From G965197005 sp965197005 (GTDB taxonomy: Bacteria > Pseudomonadota > Gammaproteobacteria > Pseudomonadales > Oceanobacteraceae): a DNA stretch of 64,000 nucleotides. Below the pieces are notes generated by a model. The model saw only the letters and a list, made by a program, of their open reading frames with translations. It did no database searches and was not told the origin of the DNA. Below are positions 35,898 through 44,498 of the stretch, one piece after another. The translations under genes were made by a program, and so were the position numbers. Location: the NCBI GenBank assembly GCA_965197005.1, contig OZ239982.1, forward strand, positions 2,108,001 through 2,172,000, written 5' to 3'. Position 1 is the first letter of the stretch. Each line of letters opens with the position of its first letter.

Positions 35898-35932
35898 GTG
35901 CCCCATTCAATATCACATAGTCAGAGCCAAAC

Positions 35933-37330
35933 ATGACCAACTTAGTGCAAAACACACAAATAACATGGGACGAAGCCCTAATCCGCCGCTATGATTTAAG
36001 CGGCCCTCGCTATACCTCATACCCCACAGCAGTGGAATTTAGTTCAACATTCAACAACGCCGAGATGCACGCCGCCGCCACCGCCTCAAGCAATAGCGAG
36101 CGTCCACTTTCACTGTATACCCATTTACCTTTTTGCGCCCACCTTTGCTATTACTGTGCCTGCAATAAAGTCATTACCAAAAAACGTGAAAAAGCCAAAC
36201 CCTATGTTGAGCGGCTACTCCAAGAAGCGCGTCTACAAGCAGCATTATTTGGTGCTCATCGACCTGTTGAACAGCTACATTGGGGCGGCGGCACACCTAC
36301 TTTTTTACCGCCTGATATCATGCGTATGCTAATGCAAGGCTATGCAGAGATTTTTAACTTACAACGCCATGACAAGCGTGATTACAGCATTGAAATAGAC
36401 CCCAGAGAGATGCTTGACGACACCTTAGAAACCCTATGGGAACTAGGCTTTAACCGTATTAGCCTAGGCGTGCAAGACATTGACGAGAACGTACAAAAAG
36501 CCGTACATCGGATACAGCCTAAAGCATTGACCGCCAACTTATTACAACAAGCCAGAGCCATCGGCTTTCGCTCTATTAACCTTGACTTAATTTACGGTCT
36601 ACCCTTACAAACAGCCAACAGTTTTGCCGCCACCTTAGAGGAAGTTATCGAGCTTAACCCCGATAGATTATCTATTTTTAGCTATGCACACCTGCCAGAG
36701 CGATTTTTCCCACAAACCAGAATTAAAAGCGAAGACCTACCTGCCCCCAGCGAAAAACTAGATATCTTGCATCAAAGCATTGAAACCTTACTGCAAGCAG
36801 GCTACGAGTACATTGGCATGGATCACTTTGCCAAACCTAACGACAGCCTTGCCATAGCGCAAAAACAAGGCAAATTACACCGTAACTTTCAAGGCTACAC
36901 CACCCATGGAGACTGCGATTTAGTCTCTTTGGGGGTTTCCTCCATTGGACAAACCCAAAACGCCTACTTTCAAAGCAGCCATGATATGAACGTATGGGAA
37001 GAGTCCATAGACAACCACAAACTGGCGATTATTCGTGGTATTAAACTCACTGAAGATGACCACATTCGCCGTTGGGTAATAGGTAAGCTCATCTGCCAAT
37101 TTGCGCTTGATAAGCAACAATTTAAACAACAGTGGCAAGTAGATTTTGATGTTTACTTTGCAGACGAACACCAACGCCTAAAGCCCATGCTAACAGATAA
37201 GCTATTAACCGATAGCCCGACACAAATTCAAATTCTGCCAGCTGGACGCTTATTAATTCGTGCTATTTGCCAAATTTTTGATGCCTATCGCAAAGACACC
37301 GCCAGCAAGCGTTTTTCACGCATTATTTAA
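35933..37330 (+). CDS. hemN: Oxygen-independent coproporphyrinogen III oxidase (radical SAM)
   Basis: Makes protoporphyrinogen IX from coproporphyrinogen III without oxygen, for haem synthesis. The 465-residue protein is of normal length. The iron-sulfur motif is FCAHLCYYCACNK with Cys68, Cys72 and Cys75. It also shows GPRYTSYPTAVEF at the N-terminus, LHWGGGTPTFL, EIDPREM, GVQDIDENVQKAVHRIQ and YGLPLQT. The C-terminal domain that marks HemN rather than HemW is present. The start follows a FNR-like site. Confidence 0.96.
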   Translation: MTNLVQNTQITWDEALIRRYDLSGPRYTSYPTAVEFSSTFNNAEMHAAATASSNSERPLSLYTHLPFCAHLCYYCACNKVITKKREKAKPYVERLLQEARLQAALFGAHRPVEQLHWGGGTPTFLPPDIMRMLMQGYAEIFNLQRHDKRDYSIEIDPREMLDDTLETLWELGFNRISLGVQDIDENVQKAVHRIQPKALTANLLQQARAIGFRSINLDLIYGLPLQTANSFAATLEEVIELNPDRLSIFSYAHLPERFFPQTRIKSEDLPAPSEKLDILHQSIETLLQAGYEYIGMDHFAKPNDSLAIAQKQGKLHRNFQGYTTHGDCDLVSLGVSSIGQTQNAYFQSSHDMNVWEESIDNHKLAIIRGIKLTEDDHIRRWVIGKLICQFALDKQQFKQQWQVDFDVYFADEHQRLKPMLTDKLLTDSPTQIQILPAGRLLIRAICQIFDAYRKDTASKRFSRII

Positions 37331-37372
37331 AACAACAACCACCAACGAAGATACCCAAGCGACGACACACCG

Positions 37373-38002
37373 CTAGCTATAGACACTCATAGCATGGGTA
37401 TTAGGTGTTAAAATCAACCCCTTTTCAATCACGATAGCAGTCACTAAAGACGCAGGCGTAATATCCTGCAATGGATTAGCAACAGACAAGCGTTCGAGCC
37501 TATCCAAATGTGCATAAGCGGTTAATAAATCTTGTGTTTTCCCCTGTTGCAAGCTCGCCTGTTTGCCCTCACTAAGACTAAAATCAATCTGACTATGTTT
37601 GGCAAATACCAGCGTTTTTAGATTTTGGCTTTGAGCTAAAAGGGCATGTTGAAAACTACCAATTTGACTAATCACATCGCCATTACTAGCAATACGTTGT
37701 GCGCCTAGCAACAGCCAATCAAGTTTTGCATATTGGCATAAATGTGCAATGGCACTGGCATTAATTAAAGTAACATCAATACCCTTATCCGCTAAGATAC
37801 TTAGGGTTTCTGTCTTATATCCCAATGCCTCACTGACATATAAATGTTGCAATTTATCTGCTGCTTGTAAATGCTGTATAAAAGTAAATGCAGCGCTGTG
37901 CAACTGACCATACAACAGCAAACAAACCGCTTCTTGAGGTATTAAACTACAAGCAAATTCAGCCATTTGCTGATTCTGTAATTCAATCGCACTGCGCGTC
38001 AT
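37373..38002 (-). CDS. eIF-2B/MtnA-superfamily protein, short and with altered active site
   Basis: A 209-residue protein matching the C-terminal Rossmann part of the eIF-2B-alpha / methylthioribose-1-phosphate isomerase superfamily: LLLGAQRIASNGDVISQIGS (about 98-116) and NPLQDITPASLVTAIVIEKG (176-195). In MtnA the first motif reads GADRI with a catalytic Asp; here it is Gln102. The N-terminal domain of true MtnA (about 350 residues) is missing. MtnA activity is thus unlikely; a sugar-phosphate isomerase of another kind or a regulator is possible. The gene overlaps pgi by 20 bp, which suggests a link with sugar phosphates. Confidence 0.75.
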   Translation of the reverse strand: MTRSAIELQNQQMAEFACSLIPQEAVCLLLYGQLHSAAFTFIQHLQAADKLQHLYVSEALGYKTETLSILADKGIDVTLINASAIAHLCQYAKLDWLLLGAQRIASNGDVISQIGSFQHALLAQSQNLKTLVFAKHSQIDFSLSEGKQASLQQGKTQDLLTAYAHLDRLERLSVANPLQDITPASLVTAIVIEKGLILTPNTHAMSVYS

Positions 38003-39623
38003 TATATGCCTTTATTAAGTGTTGAGTAGATAAGTCTTGCGAATCTAAATGCTCGCTTTGCCCTAACAGCGGTAAAATGCAATTACCTAACTCTTTGCCC
38101 AACTCGACGCCCCATTGATCAAAGGAATTAATCCCCCACAACATACCCTGTACTGCCACCTTATGCTCATACAATGCCAGCAACGCACCTAATGTAGCTG
38201 GTGTTAACTGCGTAAAATACAACGTGCTACTTGGACGATTACCTGCAATTTGTTTATGCGCTGCCAATTGTAGTGCGCTTGCCTCTGGCACGCCTTGTGC
38301 AATCAGCTCTTGCTGCACCTGCGCCAAACTTTTGCCCTGCAACAAAGCCTGTGACTGAGACAAACAATTTGCCACCAACATCGCATGAAAATTACCCACT
38401 GGATTATGCGAACGTAGCGGCAAAATAAAATCGCAAGGAATAAACTCCGTACCCTGATGTAACAACTGATGAAACGCATGTTGTCCATTGGTTCCTACCG
38501 CCCCCCAAATAACCGCACCTGTATGGTAATCTGCAATCTCACCACTGGTTAATACAGACTTACCATTACTTTCCATTTCTAACTGCTGTAAATGTGCAGG
38601 TAAAACTCGCAAATAATGGTCATACGGCAAGATACACTGAGACTTAATGCCATAAAAATTAATATACCAAATGCCTAACAATGCCATAATAACAGGCATA
38701 TTCTTTGCCAACGGTGCTTGTGCAAAATGCTGATCCATTTTCTCAGCACCTGCTAAAAGTGCTTTAAAATGCGTAAAACCAAACTCAAAAACCAAAGGCA
38801 AACCAATAGCAGACCATAAAGAATAGCGTCCACCAACCCAATCCCACATAGGCAAGAGATTTTCCTCTGCAATACCAAACTCAATGGCTTTCGCATTATT
38901 AGCAGTGACCGCCAGAAAATGCTGTTGCAATTGCGTTTTTAAGCAACCTGCTTGTTGTAACCAAGCTCGACAAGCCAAAGCATTATTTAAGGTTTCTTGA
39001 GTGCTAAAAGATTTAGACTGTACGATAAATAAAGTCCTTTCTGGATTTAGATTAGACACCACCTGAGTAAAATGTGAACCATCGATATTCGCCAGATAAT
39101 GCACCTTAATGCCTGTATTCGCATAAGGTGTCAGTGCATTAGAAACCACTTTCGGACCTAAAAACGAACCGCCAATACCAATAGAAACCACATCTGTAAT
39201 AGATTGATTAGTAAAGCCTTTCCAAACGCCACCTTGCACCTTTTCATACAAATTTTGCATTTTATCTAAAGTAGCACGAATTGCTTTTGTAATATCCTGC
39301 CCATTTACATACAAAGGGGTGCGCTGGGTCTGTCGTAATGCCGTATGTAAAGCAGGACGCATTTCCGTAGAATTAACTGTCTCACCAGCTAACAAAGCCG
39401 CTATTTTAGCAGGAACATCACGCTCTTTAGCAAGGCGAACTAATAAATTAAAGGCGTTATTATCAATACGTTGTTTTGAAAAATCCAAATGCAAATCTGC
39501 TGCCTGTACGCTCATTTGCGACACCCGCTTGGGATTAGCAGCAAACCAATCAAGCATAGATTGTGTTTGAATGGCAGAAAAATGGGTCAGTAAGTCTGTG
39601 TAGCTGGGGGCTTGGGTTAGCAT
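37983..39623 (-). CDS. pgi: Glucose-6-phosphate isomerase
   Basis: Interconverts glucose-6-phosphate and fructose-6-phosphate. ATG 39623 (MLTQAPSYTDLL) preceded by AAAGAG gives 546 residues, near the E. coli 549; the frame is open 24 codons further. Signature segments are SIGIGGSFLGPKVVSNAL, VGGRYSLWSAIGLP, LQQLEMESNGKSV, GAVGTNGQHAFHQL and NSFDQWGVELGKELG. Followed by the overlapping eIF-2B-like gene. Confidence 0.97.
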   Translation of the reverse strand: MLTQAPSYTDLLTHFSAIQTQSMLDWFAANPKRVSQMSVQAADLHLDFSKQRIDNNAFNLLVRLAKERDVPAKIAALLAGETVNSTEMRPALHTALRQTQRTPLYVNGQDITKAIRATLDKMQNLYEKVQGGVWKGFTNQSITDVVSIGIGGSFLGPKVVSNALTPYANTGIKVHYLANIDGSHFTQVVSNLNPERTLFIVQSKSFSTQETLNNALACRAWLQQAGCLKTQLQQHFLAVTANNAKAIEFGIAEENLLPMWDWVGGRYSLWSAIGLPLVFEFGFTHFKALLAGAEKMDQHFAQAPLAKNMPVIMALLGIWYINFYGIKSQCILPYDHYLRVLPAHLQQLEMESNGKSVLTSGEIADYHTGAVIWGAVGTNGQHAFHQLLHQGTEFIPCDFILPLRSHNPVGNFHAMLVANCLSQSQALLQGKSLAQVQQELIAQGVPEASALQLAAHKQIAGNRPSSTLYFTQLTPATLGALLALYEHKVAVQGMLWGINSFDQWGVELGKELGNCILPLLGQSEHLDSQDLSTQHLIKAYNDAQCD

Positions 39624-39943
39624 AAATACTCTTTTATTCGGTGAAATAGTTGAATTTACTGTTACACAAAATAGGCTTAGACGCAATAATCGCATTTGGT
39701 TTTGTTACTGAGATATTGGCATTAAAGAGCTTTATTGATAATGAATTAAAATGCTTTGCTGATAATTTAGAAGGAATATGATTAGCGTGAAAAAAATATT
39801 AAAGGTGTGTTGGATTTTTGTGTAGCAATCTTATTATTTTGGTTAAGGGAGTTTTAGAACATAATCAAAGTGGTTATTAGTTTTTTTGTATAAAAAAGGG
39901 ATACCATTTGTATCCCTTGTTAAATATTATTTATTAAATATGA
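39624..39943. other. 320-bp gap between katG and pgi
   Basis: AT-rich, no gene seen. It holds the katG terminator near its left end and presumably the pgi promoter, which I could not place. Confidence 0.5.
39892..39918 (-). terminator. katG terminator
   Basis: Minus-strand stem AAGGGATAC with GTATCCCTT and a 5-nt loop, followed by TTTTAT. Confidence 0.85.
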
Positions 39944-42142
39944 CTATTTAATATCGTAACGATCTAGGTTCATTACTTTTGTCCATGTTTTGACAAAGTC
40001 TGCTAAGAATTTTTCTTTGGCATCATCACTGGCGTACACTTCGGCAATGGCTCGTAATTGAGAGTTTGAGCCAAAAACCAAATCGGCGCGAGTTGCCGTC
40101 CATTTTAGTTCCCCTGTTTGACGGTCACGCCCCTCGAACAAGGTATTTCTTTCATTTACAGGTTTCCACTTTGTATCCATATCCAATAAATTAACAAAAA
40201 AGTCGTTACTTAAGACCGCCTCTTTGTCTGTAAACACGCCATGTTTGCTGCCATCAGAGTTGATGTCTAACACACGTAAACCACCTAATAAAACAGTCAT
40301 TTCAGGAGCACTTAGTGTCATTAGCTGAGCACGGTCTAGTAAGAACTCTTCAGCGGTTGTTGCATAGTCTTTTTTCATGTAGTTACGAAATGCATCTGCT
40401 AGTGGTTCTAGAACTTTAAATGAGCGAACATCTGTTTGTTCTTCAGTTGCATCGGCACGTCCTGGTGTAAAGGGTACTGTTATTTTTGCACCTGCATTTT
40501 GTACCGCTTTTTCAATGCCTACATTACCTGCTAGAACAACTAAGTCAGCAATAGAGACCTGTTTTGGGTTGCTGCTCTGGTTAAATTCAGATTGAATAGC
40601 CGTAAGCTTTTCTAAAACATTGGCTAATTGTTCTGGTTTATTGGCTACCCAGTCCTTTTGTGGTGCTAAACGAATACGCCCACCATTTGCACCGCCTCGC
40701 ATATCTGATTGACGATAAGTAGAGGCAGATGCCCATGCTGCACCAACTAAGGCAGAAACACTTAAATCTGTTTTGGCAATTTTTTCTTTTAATAGTTTTA
40801 CCTCGTCTGCACTGATCGTCTCATAGTCAATAACAGGAATAGGGTCTTGCCACAATAGGGTTTCAGTTGGTATTTCTTTGCCTAAGTAACGAGAGCGTGG
40901 TCCCATATCGCGGTGAGTGAGCTTAAACCAAGCACGCGAAAATGCATCTGCAAATGCTTGTGGATCATTTAAAAACTTCTTGGATATTTCACGATAAACA
41001 GGGTCGGTACGCAATGTTAAATCGGCTGTAGTCATCATGATTTTGACTTTTTTGCTAGCATCATCAACTCGTGGTGCGTGGTCTTCTTCGCTTAAGCCTA
41101 CCGCATGCCATTGCCATGCACCTGCGGGGCTTTTATCTAGCGTCCATTCATACTTGAATAGCACTTCAAAAAAGCTATTGTCCCAAGTGGTTGGCGTGGG
41201 TGTCCAAGCACCTTCTATACCACTGCTAATGGTATCAACGCCTTTGCCTGACTTGTAATCACTAACCCAGCCTAAGCCTTGCTCTTTAATATCAGCCCCT
41301 TCTTGTTCAGGACCAACATGTGAGGCATCACCTGCACCGTGGCACTTACCAAAGGTGTGTCCACCAGCAATTAGGGCAACGGTTTCTTCATCTCCCATTG
41401 CCATACGAGCAAAGGTTTCACGTACGTCAACGGCAGAAGCTTCAACATTCGGCACACCGTTAGGACCTTCTGGATTCACATAGATTAAGCCCATTTGTAC
41501 GGCTGCTAGAGGATTTTCTAACTCACGTTCTCCACTGTAACGTTGGTCTTCTAACCATTCCCCTTCTGAACCCCAATAGATATCTTCTTCTGGTTCCCAA
41601 ATGTCAACACGACCACCTGCAAAGCCAAAGGTTTTTAGACCCATATCTTCTAATGCACAGTTGCCTGCCAAAATAATCAAGTCTGCCCAAGATAAGTTAC
41701 GACCATATTTTTTCTTAACAGGCCAAAGTAAGCGGCGAGATTTGTCTAAGTTGACATTATCTGGCCAGCTATTTAAAGGTGCGAAACGTTGGTTACCTGT
41801 ACCACCGCCTCCTCGACCATCTTGTACCCGATAAGTCCCTGCACTGTGCCATGCCATACGAATAAATAAGGGACCATAGTGCCCATAATCGGCAGGCCAC
41901 CAGTCTTGGGAGGTTTTCATAACCTGAATAATATCTTGTTTGACTTCATCTAAATTTAGCTGTTTAAATGCCTCAGCATAATTAAAATCTTCGTCCATTG
42001 GATTAGATTTTGCTGAATGCTGATGCAAAATATTAAGCTGTAGTAGATTAGGCCACCAATCACGGTTCTTTGTCCCCACTAGAGTCGACTGTTTTGTCTC
42101 GCCATGCATAACGGGGCATTGTGCTACTTCTTTCTCTCTCAT
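39944..42142 (-). CDS. katG: Catalase-peroxidase
   Basis: Bifunctional haem enzyme removing hydrogen peroxide, cytoplasmic. The 732-residue protein has both tandem peroxidase halves. The distal haem pocket is IRMAWHSAGTYRVQDGRGG (Arg, Trp, His), the proximal His lies in LIAGGHTFGKCHGAG, and the loop LIYVNPEGPNGVPN holds the Tyr of the Met-Tyr-Trp adduct. It opens with CPVMHG as is usual. GAGGG precedes the start. An OxyR-like half-site lies about 110 bp upstream. Own terminator follows, so it is monocistronic. Confidence 0.98.
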   Translation of the reverse strand: MREKEVAQCPVMHGETKQSTLVGTKNRDWWPNLLQLNILHQHSAKSNPMDEDFNYAEAFKQLNLDEVKQDIIQVMKTSQDWWPADYGHYGPLFIRMAWHSAGTYRVQDGRGGGGTGNQRFAPLNSWPDNVNLDKSRRLLWPVKKKYGRNLSWADLIILAGNCALEDMGLKTFGFAGGRVDIWEPEEDIYWGSEGEWLEDQRYSGERELENPLAAVQMGLIYVNPEGPNGVPNVEASAVDVRETFARMAMGDEETVALIAGGHTFGKCHGAGDASHVGPEQEGADIKEQGLGWVSDYKSGKGVDTISSGIEGAWTPTPTTWDNSFFEVLFKYEWTLDKSPAGAWQWHAVGLSEEDHAPRVDDASKKVKIMMTTADLTLRTDPVYREISKKFLNDPQAFADAFSRAWFKLTHRDMGPRSRYLGKEIPTETLLWQDPIPVIDYETISADEVKLLKEKIAKTDLSVSALVGAAWASASTYRQSDMRGGANGGRIRLAPQKDWVANKPEQLANVLEKLTAIQSEFNQSSNPKQVSIADLVVLAGNVGIEKAVQNAGAKITVPFTPGRADATEEQTDVRSFKVLEPLADAFRNYMKKDYATTAEEFLLDRAQLMTLSAPEMTVLLGGLRVLDINSDGSKHGVFTDKEAVLSNDFFVNLLDMDTKWKPVNERNTLFEGRDRQTGELKWTATRADLVFGSNSQLRAIAEVYASDDAKEKFLADFVKTWTKVMNLDRYDIK

Positions 42143-42250
42143 AATAAACCCTCAAAATAAATTATTTTTTATAAATTAATGTCTTTATCAGACTGGGTTA
42201 TCCTATATTAAGAATATCAATAGAAAAAGATGATTGGTTTTATTGATTTG

Positions 42251-42265
42251 ATAGTTTTTTTCTAT
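42251..42265 (-). promoter_or_regulatory. OxyR-like half site upstream of katG
   Basis: ATAG-N7-CTAT matches one of the two units of the OxyR consensus. The expected second unit, seven bases away, is poor. It stands 109-123 bp before the katG start. Confidence 0.3.
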
Positions 42266-42389
42266 TATCTAGGCGGATTAGTTTTAAATACAAGCTGTTG
42301 CAATTATTCATATTACAACAATATTTAAAAACAATGTGGGTATTTATCTATTTTAAAATTATGTCCACCTCTAGTATTTTATAAATCGC

Positions 42390-42953
42390 CTAAAAGCCCG
42401 TCACTATAAATACAGACCCCCCGGCCAGCGCCGCACCTAATAACGCACCAACTAATACATCAGTAGGGTAATGCATGCCCAAAATGACCCTTGACAACGC
42501 CACCAGCAATGCAAAAGGAACCAGCAGCCACAACAAAACAGGATAATAATAGCCAAGCAATATACTAAAATTAACTGCATTCATGGTATGTCCTGATGGA
42601 AAACTATATAAATCCAAAGGCGCACAATGAGGCGAAATAGAATTTGAAGCAATAAACGGACGCTGGCGCACCAAGCGTTTTTTAAGCTGACTATAAATCA
42701 ACACACAAAGCAAAGCAGTAACAATAATATGCAGCATATTAAATGCACCTTGTAGTCCATCAAAAATAGGCAAGCTCAATAACAAACAGTACCAAAATAC
42801 CCCATCTCCTAAGCGGCTAATGGCTTTAAAAAAATATTTAACCGCAAAGTGTGAACCTGCCCGATTAAGTTTTTGGCAAAACAGCAGCTCAAATTTATCT
42901 GCCTTATGAAATACTAAGGCTATTTTTGTTGCACTTACGTTGGACTGTATCAT
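42390..42953 (-). CDS. PAP2-family membrane phosphatase
   Basis: ATG 42953 follows GGAGGT by seven bases; 187 residues; a longer frame exists but lacks this site. It contains the three PAP2 motifs: KKRLVRQRP (K-x6-RP), PSGHT, and SRVILGMHYPTD (S-R-x5-H-x3-D). About five membrane helices follow the first 35 residues. Such enzymes cleave phosphate from lipids such as phosphatidic acid or undecaprenyl diphosphate. It overlaps the glycosyltransferase gene by 50 bp, implying a common lipid-linked pathway. Confidence 0.9.
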   Translation of the reverse strand: MIQSNVSATKIALVFHKADKFELLFCQKLNRAGSHFAVKYFFKAISRLGDGVFWYCLLLSLPIFDGLQGAFNMLHIIVTALLCVLIYSQLKKRLVRQRPFIASNSISPHCAPLDLYSFPSGHTMNAVNFSILLGYYYPVLLWLLVPFALLVALSRVILGMHYPTDVLVGALLGAALAGGSVFIVTGF

Positions 42954-44100
42954 ATTTAACCTCCGTTTGAGATTGATGACTGAATGCTTGTAAATAAGCC
43001 AAAAACTCATTAGCAAGATGTTGCCAGCTTAAAATTTGTACTTCTCTACGTGCATTTAAACGAAACTGTTTACGCTGAGCTGGCGATTCAAGTAAGGTTT
43101 CAGCAGCTTGAATAAAGCGTTCACTATCGCCAAAAGGCACCAACATACCACTATAAAAATGCTCAATATGTGCATGTGCAGCAGCATAATCAAAACTGAC
43201 CACCGCCAAACCACTTGCCATTGCCTCTATAACCACATTACCAAAGGTATCTGTTTCACTAGGAAATAAAAACACATCACCACTAGCATAATAACGGGCT
43301 AGATCTTCACCTTGCTTAACCCCCGCACAAATCACGTTAGGATAATCACGTTGAATACCAGACAATAACGGCCCATCACCCACTAATATCAACTTAACGC
43401 CGTTATCTAAACTCACCAACCGCTCATAAGTGCGTAGAGCCAGATTAAGGTTTTTCTCCCCTGCAATGCGCCCTACATAAATTAGCGCCACATCTTGCTC
43501 ATCAAGCCCCCAACTGGCACGCAACCTCATACAGCGTTTATTAGGGTTAAACAACTTGCTATCCACACCTCGAGCCAACAACTGAACATGCTGAACGCCA
43601 TAAGCACTTAAACTGTTCTGCTGAGCCTTAGTTGGTACCAAAGTCATTAATGTACGATTATGAAAATAGCGCAAATAGCGATACACCAAAGGTGCCAGCC
43701 AGCCTAAATGGTAATGCGCGATATATTGATGAAAATTAGTATGAAAACCACTGACAATAGGCAAACCCAGTTTATCCGCAGCATTTAAAGCAGCATAGCC
43801 TAACGGTCCTTCTGTAGCCACATACAGTATTTCCGTTTTAAATTGCCGTAATGCTCGCATAATACGCCGACGCACAGGCAAACCAAATTTAAGTTGCGGA
43901 TAATTAGGAATAGGTATGCCTGTTAAAGTAACATGCTGCACATTACCTATACATCGAGTGATATCCTGCGCATTTTGTTTAGGGCGAATAACTTGCACCT
44001 CAACCTGTTGCGCCAACAAACCAGCAACCCAATGACCTAATGTATTCGCCACTCCATTAACTTCAGGGGCAAATGTTTCTGTTACAATACTTACTCGCAT
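42904..44100 (-). CDS. GT4-family glycosyltransferase (PimB/MgtA-like)
   Basis: ATG 44100 gives 398 residues starting MRVSIVTETFAPEVNGVANTL at the family N-terminus; a GTG eight codons earlier is possible. GT-B fold: acceptor domain with VNGVANTL and GFHTNFHQY, donor domain with VGRIAGEKNLNLA and PSETDTFGNVVIEAMASGL (E-x7-E). Relatives transfer mannose or glucose to phosphatidylinositol or diacylglycerol. The overlapping PAP2 gene and the nearby sulfatase-fold transferase suggest glycolipid or envelope-glycan synthesis; the sugar is unknown. Confidence 0.88.
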   Translation of the reverse strand: MRVSIVTETFAPEVNGVANTLGHWVAGLLAQQVEVQVIRPKQNAQDITRCIGNVQHVTLTGIPIPNYPQLKFGLPVRRRIMRALRQFKTEILYVATEGPLGYAALNAADKLGLPIVSGFHTNFHQYIAHYHLGWLAPLVYRYLRYFHNRTLMTLVPTKAQQNSLSAYGVQHVQLLARGVDSKLFNPNKRCMRLRASWGLDEQDVALIYVGRIAGEKNLNLALRTYERLVSLDNGVKLILVGDGPLLSGIQRDYPNVICAGVKQGEDLARYYASGDVFLFPSETDTFGNVVIEAMASGLAVVSFDYAAAHAHIEHFYSGMLVPFGDSERFIQAAETLLESPAQRKQFRLNARREVQILSWQHLANEFLAYLQAFSHQSQTEVKYDTVQRKCNKNSLSIS

Positions 44101-44287
44101 ACTCAAAGGACTGACTCCAACCACCTTTTAATTTCAACTTAGTATGCAGGTTAATTGTGACAGCACTTTTACAAATAGATGATATTCTCAAGACAAAACA
44201 AAAACAGAGCACGGCTCAAGAACATACAGAAAAAACAAGAGATGATGTATAAAACGCCACCATAACCACCCAAAGACAGGGTTAAAA

Positions 44288-44364
44288 TGGCCCGCCCTAG
44301 AGGATTTGAACCTCTGACCTATGCCTCCGGAGGGCATCGCTCTATCCAGCTGAGCTAAGGGCGG
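44288..44364 (-). tRNA. tRNA-Arg, anticodon CCG
   Basis: A 77-nt cloverleaf including the encoded CCA end. Acceptor stem CCGCCCT with AGGGCGG, D-arm GCTCAGCTGGATAGAGC, anticodon stem ATGCC/GGCAT with loop CTCCGGA, T-arm AGAGG-TTCAAAT-CCTCT. It reads the codon CGG and closely resembles the E. coli tRNA-Arg(CCG). Confidence 0.97.
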
Positions 44365-44380
44365 TTTATGCAGCGTGGCG

Positions 44381-44409
44381 ATTATAGGGCTTTCTGATTT
44401 ATACGTCCA
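44381..44409 (-). promoter_or_regulatory. Promoter of tRNA-Arg
   Basis: Minus strand TGGACG (44409-44404), 17 bases, TATAAT (44386-44381), then a GC-rich discriminator (CGCCACGC), as in stringently controlled stable-RNA promoters. Confidence 0.65.
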
Positions 44410-44498
44410 TTAACGGACTTATTTACCGCTGTTTTATTCTGTTAAAAGTAACTATTTTCTGGCAAACTAGCGATTTTTCAATATAAGAGCTAATCATA

